Assembly: GCF_046250185.1 (NCBI RefSeq)
Contig: NZ_CP176469.1
Reading direction: 5' to 3' (one strand)
DNA length: 64,000 nucleotides
Source of the DNA: Litorimonas sp046250185
GTDB taxonomy: Bacteria > Pseudomonadota > Alphaproteobacteria > Caulobacterales > Maricaulaceae
Part shown: positions 45,227 to 54,169 of the stretch, piece by piece
Layout: every line of letters begins with the position of its first letter
Numbering within the stretch: the stretch's first letter is position 1
Notes under the pieces: model-generated
Databases searched by the model: none
The model's input: only the letters and a program-made list of their open reading frames with translations
Told to the model about the DNA's origin: nothing
Program-made: the position numbers and the translations under genes

Positions 45227-45901
45227 TCATGTCATCCAGTGCTGTATCTCGTACCCTTCAAGCCCTGCAGCTTTCGTCATTTTAGTATCTGGATCCACAG
45301 CAATACCGATATCCGCCATGCGTAGCACCTCAATATCAGCCATACTGTCCGTGTAGAAAATAACGGGCAAGTCGTTTAACTTATGGTCTTCAATATAACG
45401 CTCAACAGCCTTTCTCTTTGCCTCGCCGTAACAGTTCTCAGAGGCAAATTCGGGCAAGAGACGATCGTCACTATCCCACGCCAGTTCTGTGCATACATAG
45501 CCGTCCGCGCCGAGCCGTTTCGATATGGGCGCAACGATCAGGTCAACAGCGGCGCTAGCAATCAAGATATAATCGCCCGCCTCCCGGTGGGCGGCGAGCG
45601 CCCTAAGCGCGCCGGGGCGAAGCTTATCTGGCACTTCGTCTTCTGCAAATCGCTCAGCCATTTTCGTAAGTTTTGCCCGAGGCTTTCCCGTCATGCCCCA
45701 GTTCATCATTGATTTTTTCACATCCCCGCGTGGGGCTTTGCCCGTTTTGTATCGGTATTGGAACAATAGCGTGCTAAAGATCATGGGCACCCACAGCCAT
45801 GGCTTAAACCTAACACTCCGCATGACTAAGCGGCCCCATGTGCCACGCTTTGTGATCGTGTAATCCAAATCGAATATCGCGAGTTTTCGTGGCTCACTCA
45901 T
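45227..45901 (-). CDS. HAD-IB family phosphatase (phosphoserine phosphatase-like)
   Basis: 224 residues. Motif I is LAIFDLDYTITKRGTWGRL; motif II ILIASAAVDLIVAP; motif III/IV around GEAKRKAVERY and VIFYTDSMADIEVLRMADIGIAVDPD. The HAD-IB subfamily has a helical cap and includes phosphoserine phosphatases and lipid-related enzymes. Its ATG overlaps the flippase stop (ATGA), and the TagF-like gene follows by 39 bases. It may remove phosphate from a head-group precursor or phospho-lipid (inference). Confidence 0.83.
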   Translation of the reverse strand: MSEPRKLAIFDLDYTITKRGTWGRLVMRSVRFKPWLWVPMIFSTLLFQYRYKTGKAPRGDVKKSMMNWGMTGKPRAKLTKMAERFAEDEVPDKLRPGALRALAAHREAGDYILIASAAVDLIVAPISKRLGADGYVCTELAWDSDDRLLPEFASENCYGEAKRKAVERYIEDHKLNDLPVIFYTDSMADIEVLRMADIGIAVDPDTKMTKAAGLEGYEIQHWMT

Positions 45902-47277
45902 AGGGCATTTTGCTTCTGCGTATTGACAGTTTTATTGAGAGTGCGCCGCGCAAGATAGACGAGAATGATCACAGCAAAGGCGTTCCCAAGCACAGCGGCC
46001 CAACCTGGAGCCATGCGTCCTATTGTAAAACTCAACCCTAAAAATGAGACGATATAAACAATGACCCCTGCCCCACGCGCATAGATCGCTCTCTCTGGCT
46101 TATCCGTTGCGTATAGCACGGGGTAAAGCGGCGCAGCCGTACCCAGCAATGCGGCCGCAGGCACTAATAGCGACGTCAGAGGAGCTGCTAATTTATACTC
46201 CTCCGAGAACAAATGCCCTAGCAAGCTCGGACCGACCCACATAACAAATAGCGACATCGTGAGTCCAAATCCCAGTAAAATCAGAGCGGTGCGTGTGACC
46301 AAGCGCCAGATCTTCTCCGCTTCACCATGACTAATTAACTTGGCTAATTCGGGATAAATGACCTGATCCAATAGCTTAAAGCCTTCGGATAACAGCTTCG
46401 CAACTTCCTCTGCGATACGGAAAACAGCGACCCAAGCCGCGCCGAAAACTCCCATCACCATCAGAGCTGGCAAATGTAAATTGGCCGCTGCCAAAGTGCT
46501 GTCGATGCTGGATTTCACCATAAACGGCCATAAGCCTCTCCTTGGGCGGCGTAGGCTCGCTTTGGCTTGCCAAACAGGGCGGAGCAAGTTGCGCTTGCTA
46601 AGCTCCAACGCGCCCATCACTGGTAAATAGATGTAGCTAGCCAGAGAGCCTGCGAACCACGCCATCAAAAACCCCTCAAAGCCTGCATCAAAATAAGCGG
46701 CCAAGACGACGCCAATAAACCGCGTAGCAGGCATGATAATGCCTTCAACCGCCAAGACACGAAATTTATCAAATAACCTGAAAATCCCAGTTGATGTGCC
46801 GAGTTGTCGAAACAGTAGGAGAATACAATAAAAGCCCGTATAGCGCTGAATGGTTGCGAAATTTGTTTCCCCTGCCTGCGGGAAAATATCTGGTAAAATT
46901 TGGACGAACCACCCAATCAGTCCGAAAACTAGCAGCGATAGCACAAACCCAAAGACGGCTGAGATAGCATCAACTTTGAAGCTGAAATTCAATAATTCCG
47001 CGAGTCGGGTGACATCTTTTCGTTTCAGGTCGTCCGTGCCGAAACGAATGATAGACTGCCAACTTTGAAATGTTGCGACTTCAGAAAAAAACAACATGTA
47101 AGCATGGATAAACAAGATCACGCCCAGATCGACAGGCGATAAATATTTGGTCGCCACCAGCAAGCTGCCAAGCCCCATCAGGGCTCCCATGATTTTTGCC
47201 CCCACCAATAATCCCGTATTGGCCGCAATACGCTTTCCAACGGTGTGGCGGGAATAAATTGACAGGTCAGCTGTCAC
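45898..47277 (-). CDS. Wzx/MATE-like polysaccharide flippase
   Basis: 459 residues, GTG start overlapping the preceding stop (GTGA at 47274-47277). Twelve to fourteen hydrophobic segments, with LVGAKIMGALMGLGSLLVATKYLSPVDLG at the start and a MOP-type (polysaccharide exporter) layout. It probably flips a lipid-linked sugar or phosphate-containing head group across the inner membrane. Situated between the NTP transferase and HAD genes, so its substrate is likely made by them. Confidence 0.85.
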   Translation of the reverse strand: MTADLSIYSRHTVGKRIAANTGLLVGAKIMGALMGLGSLLVATKYLSPVDLGVILFIHAYMLFFSEVATFQSWQSIIRFGTDDLKRKDVTRLAELLNFSFKVDAISAVFGFVLSLLVFGLIGWFVQILPDIFPQAGETNFATIQRYTGFYCILLLFRQLGTSTGIFRLFDKFRVLAVEGIIMPATRFIGVVLAAYFDAGFEGFLMAWFAGSLASYIYLPVMGALELSKRNLLRPVWQAKASLRRPRRGLWPFMVKSSIDSTLAAANLHLPALMVMGVFGAAWVAVFRIAEEVAKLLSEGFKLLDQVIYPELAKLISHGEAEKIWRLVTRTALILLGFGLTMSLFVMWVGPSLLGHLFSEEYKLAAPLTSLLVPAAALLGTAAPLYPVLYATDKPERAIYARGAGVIVYIVSFLGLSFTIGRMAPGWAAVLGNAFAVIILVYLARRTLNKTVNTQKQNAL

Positions 47278-48023
47278 GGCGTGCGGCCCGCCAAAATCGT
47301 CTCGACAAGCGCTAAATCTTCGGCCTTATCCACATCGATTGCGGCCTCGGAGAATGGCAATAATATAGGTGCAGCTACGATACCAATCCGCTGGCCCGCA
47401 TAGTCAAACGCGCCGCCCAATGATAGTCGCCCTGCCGCATATTTCAGACCAACCCCAACACCAATCCTGCGCGCGAGTTTAAGCGGCTGCTTACGTAAAT
47501 GCTGCGCCTCCCGCCAAAATTCGATCGCTGCGAGGCCTTTGGCGTTGGCAATATAGAACAAGTTACAACCAGATACCGCCATATCAGAAAATCGCAGATA
47601 TGTTCGCTTTGTATTAGGGTAGTCCGCTTTAATTACGGACTCAGTCGCTAAGCCAACGCAAAAATCTGCTTGCGTTTCAGCAGCTTGCGTCAGGAAGTTC
47701 GCGATCATATCGGGACTCAGTAAGACGTGGTCGCAGGTCGTGATCAAGCACGGATAAGTAATGCCACCCTGCAAAGCGCGGTAGACGCTATCGGCTGGCC
47801 CCTCACCGCTCTCGGCAAGCTGATGCCCGCGCAGATCACCGTCATAACCTGAGATATGCACGTCATTTGCTAGTCCTGAATGTGACAAAGTCTCCAACAC
47901 ATAATCCAGCAAAGGTTTGCCTAGCACGGGCACGTCAGCTTTGCGCGCCACACCCGTCGCTTCGCAAAGTGGGTCAAGGCCAGGACGTTGGCCAGCGAGT
48001 ATTAAGACAGACGGCTTAGGCAT
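47274..48023 (-). CDS. MobA-like nucleotidyltransferase
   Basis: 249 residues from ATG 48023, whose first eight bases overlap the end of the GNAT gene (ATGCCTAA); an earlier in-frame Met would sit far inside that gene. N-terminal GQRPGLDPLCEATGVARKADVPVLGKPLL is a typical NTP-transferase loop (LAGGxGxR-type) and ITTCDHVLLSPDM carries the metal-binding Asp. It would activate a sugar or polyol phosphate as an NDP/CDP derivative. Together with the TagF-like gene, a CDP-polyol supply is plausible. Confidence 0.82.
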   Translation of the reverse strand: MPKPSVLILAGQRPGLDPLCEATGVARKADVPVLGKPLLDYVLETLSHSGLANDVHISGYDGDLRGHQLAESGEGPADSVYRALQGGITYPCLITTCDHVLLSPDMIANFLTQAAETQADFCVGLATESVIKADYPNTKRTYLRFSDMAVSGCNLFYIANAKGLAAIEFWREAQHLRKQPLKLARRIGVGVGLKYAAGRLSLGGAFDYAGQRIGIVAAPILLPFSEAAIDVDKAEDLALVETILAGRTP

Positions 48024-49167
48024 CAATCCGTTTCTCATACATACGGTAAGTTTTGTAAGGCTTGGCACTGGCCTGCTCACAAATAGCGATCATGCTTTCA
48101 TTGTCCTCGAGTATCCAACTTAGCTCGCAATGTGTGAACCCTTCTTTGCGCGCGGCTGCAAAAGCCTCCTCACACAAAGCCGCAACCAATCCTAAGCCCT
48201 TGCGTGTATTGTGAAACTCCGTTTTCAGCCCCATAAGTGGGACACGAGATTGGCGGGTCTTGCCCAGCTTCAATCGCCACAAAAGTTTTGCCCAATTAAA
48301 TGGTAGGAGCTTTCCGTCAAATCCTTCCGCCAACTCATTAAGATCAGGGATCAAGCAAATAAACGCTGCGAGCTTGCCCTCAATATAGCCGATATAGAAA
48401 CGATCCGGGCTAATCAGCGGCTTCATTTCCTTGGCGAGATGCTGGATGGCTGCGTCAGGAAATGGCAAGAATCCCCAATTATTGCCCCACGCGTCGTTAA
48501 ACACCTCCATAGCAAATTCAATATCTTGAACAAAATTCTTAGGATCAAGTTTCCGCCAAGTTACGTCCTGATGCTTGGTCGCATAGTCAACCATCATCCG
48601 TGTCATTTTCGGGCGGGGGTAGCCTGCGTGGATATCGGCCTGAAAGGCAAACATATCAATCGCCTTGCTATACCCTGCTCGCTCTAAGGCAGGCGGATAA
48701 TAGGGCTTACCGTAAGACATGAGGACTACATTCGGCGCATCGAAGCCATCAACCAGCATGCCAACTTCTTCATTCACACCCCATTGAGCGGGCCCCACAA
48801 TACGAGATCGGCCTTTGTCTGCCGCCCAAGCCTCAGCTACCTCAAGGAGCGCCGCAATGACGTCGGGATCATCAACTGTATCAAGATAGCCGAAGAAGGC
48901 GTCATCAGCGCTATGCAGCGCATCATGGGCGGGGTTTGTGAAAGCTGCGATACGACCGACAATCTCGCCCCCGTGCCGCGCAAGATAGAGTGCGCGGTCA
49001 AGATCGGCTGCGGCTGGGTTCTTGAGCGGGTCTAACTGCTCCTTACGCTCTAAACGTAAAGGCGGCCGCCACGCAGGATCTCCGCGATAGAGATTGTAAG
49101 GCAAGTCCAAGAAATCCGACAGATCGCCAGAGGTCGAGACCAAGCTTATCGCAATCGATTGTGTCAA
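48016..49167 (-). CDS. GNAT-type acyltransferase, candidate bacterial ceramide synthase
   Basis: 383 residues starting at TTG 49167, chosen because GGAGG lies five bases upstream; a TTG at 49197 is possible but has no site. Two GNAT-fold halves: DLPYNLYRGDPAWRPPLRLERKEQLDP at the start, GRIAAFTN, then YSKAIDMFAF and a C-terminal half ending in EDNESMIAICEQASAKPYKTYRMYEKRI. In Caulobacter a GNAT-type protein, bCerS, N-acylates the sphingoid base, and I infer the same role here. Neighbours: DUF2141 gene upstream, nucleotidyltransferase overlapping downstream. Confidence 0.75.
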   Translation of the reverse strand: MTQSIAISLVSTSGDLSDFLDLPYNLYRGDPAWRPPLRLERKEQLDPLKNPAAADLDRALYLARHGGEIVGRIAAFTNPAHDALHSADDAFFGYLDTVDDPDVIAALLEVAEAWAADKGRSRIVGPAQWGVNEEVGMLVDGFDAPNVVLMSYGKPYYPPALERAGYSKAIDMFAFQADIHAGYPRPKMTRMMVDYATKHQDVTWRKLDPKNFVQDIEFAMEVFNDAWGNNWGFLPFPDAAIQHLAKEMKPLISPDRFYIGYIEGKLAAFICLIPDLNELAEGFDGKLLPFNWAKLLWRLKLGKTRQSRVPLMGLKTEFHNTRKGLGLVAALCEEAFAAARKEGFTHCELSWILEDNESMIAICEQASAKPYKTYRMYEKRIDA

Positions 49168-49217
49168 AACAGCCTCCCTCGACCTTGTGGAATACAAGGC
49201 AGCGCGGATGCGTTCTG

Positions 49218-49823
49218 CTAATCTTCGTCGCCGAGGTCAACCAGATAGATGTCGATATCCGCACCTGTCATTGGCACGGCAAAGCGTGTTTCTGACCATT
49301 TTGGTAGGCGCAGAGCTTTAATTTCGGGATTGTTTGATAAGCCATAAGGCTCTTTCGGTTTGAAATTCCAAGCCTTTTTTAGCTTACGATTGCCGTCCCT
49401 GTCGTGATACCCCACCACCGCGAAATCTCCAGGCGCTGGCAGGTTGATGCAAATTTGTGTTTTCTCAGCCTTTGCAGGCACACGAATACGGCGGAGTTTG
49501 CCTTTAGACTTCATGAAATCACGTTCGCTGAACAGCTCTGCTTTGAGGATGCCGTCAGCCGTTGTATTGTGAAATGTTGCGCGGATTTGCAGCGCGCCCG
49601 GCACGCAGGTATCATCGCCGTCAAATTCATAAAGCTCCAAACCATGCTCAAGTCCAGCGGAAGAAATTGGTCCCTCCGGCCCGACAGTCGCCCCAGGTAT
49701 ATACTCACTATCGTCAGGCCCAGGAGTCGCTACGGCATAGCTCGGCAGAGCCATGAGGAAAGCCGATACGGCTATCGTCCCAAAAACATTACGCTTTTTT
49801 GTGATAACTGAATTTGATTTCAC
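49218..49823 (-). CDS. Secreted DUF2141-domain protein
   Basis: 201 residues with a signal peptide (cleavage near SYAVATPG). The mature protein matches DUF2141: DDTCVPGALQIRATFHNTTADGILKAELFSERDFMKSKGKLRRIRVPAKAEKTQICINLPAPGDFAVVGYHDRDGNRKLKKAWNFKPKEPYGLSNNPE. Such proteins are periplasmic with unknown role. It is first in the minus-strand unit and divergent from lptF across 114 bases. It may bind or help move the lipid across the periplasm, which is speculation. Confidence 0.82.
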   Translation of the reverse strand: MKSNSVITKKRNVFGTIAVSAFLMALPSYAVATPGPDDSEYIPGATVGPEGPISSAGLEHGLELYEFDGDDTCVPGALQIRATFHNTTADGILKAELFSERDFMKSKGKLRRIRVPAKAEKTQICINLPAPGDFAVVGYHDRDGNRKLKKAWNFKPKEPYGLSNNPEIKALRLPKWSETRFAVPMTGADIDIYLVDLGDED

Positions 49824-49937
49824 GCGTCAGCCTCTTTAAGTGATGTGCATCATTACTGCACGATTGCGATTCCATATGGGTTCTGTTGTGATCATAGTAA
49901 AGATCAAAATACAGACGGACAACATGAGCGGACACCC

Positions 49938-51173
49938 ATGGGCGGACTGAATAGGTACATATTTAAAAAAGCCGCGATCAGCATTGGGGGTCTTATTATC
50001 TTTGCGTGCTGCGTTCTGCTAATGGAACGATTGTTGCGTATTTTTGATGTTGTCACCAACTCAACCAATCCAGCCTCTGATGCGAGCGAAATGATTTTCA
50101 GTCTCCTGCCCTACTATCTCGGTATTGCAGTGCCGCTTGCATTATTGCTTGGCACGATCATCACGGTCGATCGGTTTTCCCGCTCATCTGAGCTGACGGC
50201 GGCTTTGGGCGCAGGTGTATCGCTCTTTCATATGACAAAGCCATTCCTACTGATTGCAGCTGTTCTGGCGTGTTTTACAATGGTGATTGAGGGTTATTTG
50301 CAGCCTGTTGGTCGATATAATTACCGCCAAGTCGAAAATCATATCAAGCAGACAGCCTTCACAGCTGCCCTGCGCGAAGGCACCTTCACGGCTGTCGGGG
50401 ACCGCACATTTTTCGCGGGCACTGGCCTGCCAGGCGCTGGGATTGGCCCGATCTTTATCTATGAGAAGATCATGGATGAAGACACTGAGGGCGGCGACAT
50501 GAACCAAACTGGTTTTCGCGTTACTACCGCTGGCAAGGGGGAATTGATTATCCGTGAAGAAAACGGTGATTCCAGCCCTGTGCTGCAACTCGAGGAAGGT
50601 CGCGGGTTTCAAGTTGAAAACAACCAGCAACTCGGCGGTGAGTTAAGCTTTCTCAAATCGTCCATCGCAGGCGCAGCCACGGTTACGACATTCCGTATGA
50701 GGGGGGATGATGAACGCGAAATGACCTCGGTCGAATTGTTCCAGAACCGAGAAGGCAGCCTCTTCCCAAAGGTTAATCCGAATGTAAACAACTCAACGCT
50801 TCACCTACGTATAGCTAAAGCTGTTCTATTGCTCTTATTGCCATTCGTCGCTGTGCCATTTGGCTTAAACTATGGGCGAAATCCCTCTTCCGCCGGTGTC
50901 TTTGTGGGAGTTGTCTTTATTGTTGGGTTGCAAAAACTTCTTGAATTTGGGCAATCGCTCGGCGCTGCGGGCAAGATACCGCCATGGCTCGGCATATGGG
51001 GCATAATGGCGGTCGTCGTCGTCTTCGCAGGATTTTTGTTCTGGAAATCTGCCTATAAAATGGGGCAGCCGCCTCTGACAAGTTTTGCGCAGTGGATCGC
51101 CCATGTGCAAAAGCAGATCAAAGAGAAAATCGGCCCTAATCGGACACGAAAACTGGACGATCAGCATGCTTAA
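49938..51173 (+). CDS. lptF: LptF-family permease of the LPS export ABC transporter
   Basis: 411 residues from ATG 49938; longer starts are unlikely. Six membrane helices, three before and three after a periplasmic beta-jellyroll (~115-280), as in LptF/LptG: FKKAAISIGGLIIFACCVLL at the start, LTAALGAGVSLFHMTKPFLLIAAVL, then VLLLLLPFVAVPFGLNYGRNPSSAGVFVGVVFI. LptFG with LptB and LptC pulls lipid A from the inner membrane. The end overlaps lptG by eight bases (ATGCTTAA). Heads a unit with lipid-kinase genes. Confidence 0.88.
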   Translation: MGGLNRYIFKKAAISIGGLIIFACCVLLMERLLRIFDVVTNSTNPASDASEMIFSLLPYYLGIAVPLALLLGTIITVDRFSRSSELTAALGAGVSLFHMTKPFLLIAAVLACFTMVIEGYLQPVGRYNYRQVENHIKQTAFTAALREGTFTAVGDRTFFAGTGLPGAGIGPIFIYEKIMDEDTEGGDMNQTGFRVTTAGKGELIIREENGDSSPVLQLEEGRGFQVENNQQLGGELSFLKSSIAGAATVTTFRMRGDDEREMTSVELFQNREGSLFPKVNPNVNNSTLHLRIAKAVLLLLLPFVAVPFGLNYGRNPSSAGVFVGVVFIVGLQKLLEFGQSLGAAGKIPPWLGIWGIMAVVVVFAGFLFWKSAYKMGQPPLTSFAQWIAHVQKQIKEKIGPNRTRKLDDQHA

Positions 51174-52245
51174 ATTCGGTCTCTATTTGTCCAAAACCTT
51201 CCTGTTCACCTGGCTAACAGTTGTATTCGGCTTTCTCGCGATCATGGGATTGTTTGATAGCCTTGCCAACGGTGCAGAAATTATTGCCAGTGGCGAAGGT
51301 TTTAAAGGCACTCTCAAATATATCGCCCTTCGTGCACCCGTCATTTTTGATCGCATATTTGTGTTCGCCATCGTCGTAGCTATTTTGCTAACATTTACGA
51401 AACTTATCAGGCAGCACGAACTCGTCGCTCTCTTGGGTTTTGGCATTTCGGCCTCCAAACAAGTTTTGCTTCTGACCCCCGTCGTCGTCGGCGCGGCCTG
51501 TGTTTCGATCACTTTTATTGATTACGCGATGGCACCCGCCGTACGCTCTCTCCAAGCATGGGGGATCGGCGAGTATAAGGTCAAAAACGTGACGGAAGAC
51601 AATCCGCTCTGGCTCGAAGATACGGGCCGTATTGTACGGGCCACAGACCGTTTGGCCTATGACATGCTAGGCGATATGGAGATTTTCTTCCGCTCTGACG
51701 CGGGCGAGGTTGAACAAATTTTGTGGGCGCAGACCGCTACATATATGTCGCCAAACTGGCAGCTAGACGGTGTCCGCACGCTCACAGTTGAAGGCGCAGA
51801 CGGCGAAGCGCGCCAAGTCCTGCGCGATTCTAACACTCGCGTGTGGGAAACCAAGCAAACGCCAAAATCGATCGCACGACTGGCTGCTGATCCCCGGGAT
51901 TTGTCGATGTCAGAAATGCGGACATTTCGTAAGCCCGGTAATTCTGGATCAAAACCCCGATTTGCATATAGCTTTTGGCATGCTCACCGCGCGACACGGC
52001 CAATCGCAGCACTGATCCTTCTCATTTGTTGTGCCGCCATGATGCAAAGGACAGGGCGCGAGGATTCGGGCGATAAAACGCTTATTCTCGGCATCACAAT
52101 GGGCTTTCTATTCCTGATCATAGACGGCGCTATGGCAACGTTTGCAGCCTCTGGCGGTATTAGCGTGCCTGTTGCGATTGCCATGCCGCTCATCGGGTTT
52201 GGTCTTTTCGGTGGGTTTCTGCTGATCCGCACAGAAAGCCTCTGA
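51166..52245 (+). CDS. lptG: LptG-family permease of the LPS export ABC transporter
   Basis: 359 residues from ATG 51166 inside the lptF end. Six membrane segments around a periplasmic domain (~130-255): YLSKTFLFTWLTVVFGFLAIMGLFDSL, LTFTKLIRQHELVALLGFGIS, then LIAALILLICCAAMMQ-type and MGFLFLIIDGAMATFAASGGI helices. It forms the LptB2FG heterodimer with LptF. The next gene, a lipid kinase, starts eight bases after the stop, an arrangement different from the usual lptF-lptG-lptD order, suggesting a dedicated lipid substrate (inference). Confidence 0.88.
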   Translation: MLKFGLYLSKTFLFTWLTVVFGFLAIMGLFDSLANGAEIIASGEGFKGTLKYIALRAPVIFDRIFVFAIVVAILLTFTKLIRQHELVALLGFGISASKQVLLLTPVVVGAACVSITFIDYAMAPAVRSLQAWGIGEYKVKNVTEDNPLWLEDTGRIVRATDRLAYDMLGDMEIFFRSDAGEVEQILWAQTATYMSPNWQLDGVRTLTVEGADGEARQVLRDSNTRVWETKQTPKSIARLAADPRDLSMSEMRTFRKPGNSGSKPRFAYSFWHAHRATRPIAALILLICCAAMMQRTGREDSGDKTLILGITMGFLFLIIDGAMATFAASGGISVPVAIAMPLIGFGLFGGFLLIRTESL

Positions 52246-52252
52246 CGGAGCC

Positions 52253-53179
52253 ATGTCCTTCCTGGCGATCTCAAATGCCCATGCACGAAATGTCGCTAAA
52301 CAGGGATCAGCCCTTAGCCGCGCGACATTGTCTGCAGGAGCCACACATCATATCACGCAAGACCCAGCGGATCTGCACCCGCTATTTCAGAAAGCCGCCT
52401 CAGATAATTTGCGTCATCTTGTGATTGAGGGCGGCGACGGAACAGTCAGAACGATCCTCTCGGCCATGCTCAATACCTATCCCAGTGACCAGTCCCTCCC
52501 AGCCGTTTCGATACTGCCCAGTGGCACGACGAACCAGATTGCACGTAATATCGGTTTGAAGAAACTCGCAGACCTTGATCTAATCGCTGCAGGAAAGCTT
52601 ACAGAGACGACCGTGCCTATGGTGCAGATCAAAACCAAGACACACGCCCCCCGCTACGGCTTCCTCTTCTCGACGGGCGCCTTGCCCCATGTAAGCCGCT
52701 TTGCTCAAGACAAACTCAACGCCAAAGGCGTGGGCGGCGGGTCAGCCGTTGTCGGGGCCGTAATCAAAGCTGTCACAAGCGATCGGTCGGACCTGATGCC
52801 GCCTGCCAAGCATCGCATTAAAGCAAAACTCAAAGACCAAACGATCATCAATCACAAAGGTAAAGCCCTCGGCACGATCATGACGACCCTGCCCTCCCTT
52901 ATGCTGGGACTTGATCCGTTTTGGGGGGATGAGCCCGCTCCGCTGCGCCTGACCTGGGCCGAAGCCGAGAGCCAGAAGCTAGGCCGCACCGTCGCAGGGC
53001 TTTGGCTGGGCCGTAAGCAGAACCGCGAAACTGACGGCTTTCATAGCCACAATGTTGACCGTTTGAGGCTCAAGACCAAAGCGCCTGCCACGCTTGATGG
53101 TGACTTTCTGGATGTTCAGGGGCAGCGCTTGAAAATCTCGCCCTCACGCTCCGTAACTTTTTGGCAGGCCGCCAGATGA
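52253..53179 (+). CDS. Diacylglycerol-kinase-family lipid kinase, candidate ceramide kinase
   Basis: 308 residues, DAGK catalytic domain: EGGDGTVRTILSAML (glycine-rich nucleotide loop) and LPSGTTNQIARNIGL. The family phosphorylates diacylglycerol, ceramide or related lipids. Caulobacter has a ceramide kinase, CpgB, of this general family near its sphingolipid genes; orthology is inferred from position and motif. Its stop overlaps the next start (ATGA at 53176-53179). Confidence 0.82.
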   Translation: MSFLAISNAHARNVAKQGSALSRATLSAGATHHITQDPADLHPLFQKAASDNLRHLVIEGGDGTVRTILSAMLNTYPSDQSLPAVSILPSGTTNQIARNIGLKKLADLDLIAAGKLTETTVPMVQIKTKTHAPRYGFLFSTGALPHVSRFAQDKLNAKGVGGGSAVVGAVIKAVTSDRSDLMPPAKHRIKAKLKDQTIINHKGKALGTIMTTLPSLMLGLDPFWGDEPAPLRLTWAEAESQKLGRTVAGLWLGRKQNRETDGFHSHNVDRLRLKTKAPATLDGDFLDVQGQRLKISPSRSVTFWQAAR

Positions 53180-54090
53180 ACGACCCTGTCCTTGACATTA
53201 TCAGAGATGAAAAACTAGAGCCGCCAGCTCGCGTTAGCGCAATTATGGATATGATTGAGGCGCGTCATCCAGATCGTGTGCTGGCCTTCGTCTATTACGG
53301 CTCCTCGCTACGTGAGATCGACAATCCAGAGAAGATGCTCGATTTCTATGTACTTGTTGATGACTATCGTAAAACACATGGGAGCCGCGTGCGCGCTTGG
53401 CTCAATCGTCACATCCCGCCTGCCGTGTTTTATATTGAACGCGAGGACGGCGGCGTGCTGACAACCTGCAAATACTCCATAATGACGCTCGACGAATTTG
53501 AACGCCGTAGCACGAAACGCGCTTTTCACTCTCAAGTCTGGGGTCGTTTCTCGCAACCCTGCGTTCTTCTCCGTGCTCGCGACGCAGCCATAGCAGAGCG
53601 GGTCTATGCGGCCCGCGCTGACGCAGTGCGTTATATGGCCAGCCAGTCTGCGCCGCTTGTTGCACCTTTGGCTAGTTCCGCCGAAATTTGGGGACGCGGC
53701 TTTTACGAGAGCTACCGAACAGAGTTGCGCCCTGAAAGCTCGGTCAGTCGCGCACAAGAAATCGTGGAACGGTTCTCAGACCGCTACGATGCGATCACCA
53801 CAGCGCTCTATGGCCCGCCGAATGAACATGGTGATTATACCCTGCCCGTTTGCAATCCACGCGCGCTAGAACGCACATGGTTCTGGCGACGAGTAAGAGG
53901 CAAACCTCGCTCAATCTTACGTATAGCACACGGCGCGCTGACATTTGACGGCGGCTTAGATTACGCGCTGCGAAAGCTCAAAAATCACTCTGGCGTCGAT
54001 TATGAGCCAACACCATTTCAGCGCAAATACCCCCTCCTCTGCGCCCCTGTTATGGGGTGGAAGCTCTGGCGCATGGGAGCGTTTCGTTAA
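53176..54090 (+). CDS. Tam41-like nucleotidyltransferase
   Basis: 304 residues from ATG 53176. The N-terminal nucleotidyltransferase fold has VYYGSSLREI followed by MLDFYVLVDDYRKTH, the G-S-x and D-x-x motifs of Tam41, and then CKYSIMTLDEFERR, RFSQPCVLL and TELRPESS. Mitochondrial Tam41 makes CDP-diacylglycerol from phosphatidate and CTP. Next to a ceramide/diacylglycerol kinase, a CDP-ceramide (or CDP-lipid) synthase is the natural guess. Remote similarity; function unproven. Confidence 0.68.
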   Translation: MNDPVLDIIRDEKLEPPARVSAIMDMIEARHPDRVLAFVYYGSSLREIDNPEKMLDFYVLVDDYRKTHGSRVRAWLNRHIPPAVFYIEREDGGVLTTCKYSIMTLDEFERRSTKRAFHSQVWGRFSQPCVLLRARDAAIAERVYAARADAVRYMASQSAPLVAPLASSAEIWGRGFYESYRTELRPESSVSRAQEIVERFSDRYDAITTALYGPPNEHGDYTLPVCNPRALERTWFWRRVRGKPRSILRIAHGALTFDGGLDYALRKLKNHSGVDYEPTPFQRKYPLLCAPVMGWKLWRMGAFR

Positions 54091-54169
54091 TTGAGTCTAG
54101 CACATCACAATAAACGTATTGTTAGCCTCTGCTGACGCTCTAAACTACATATAGCAATAATACAGCTAA

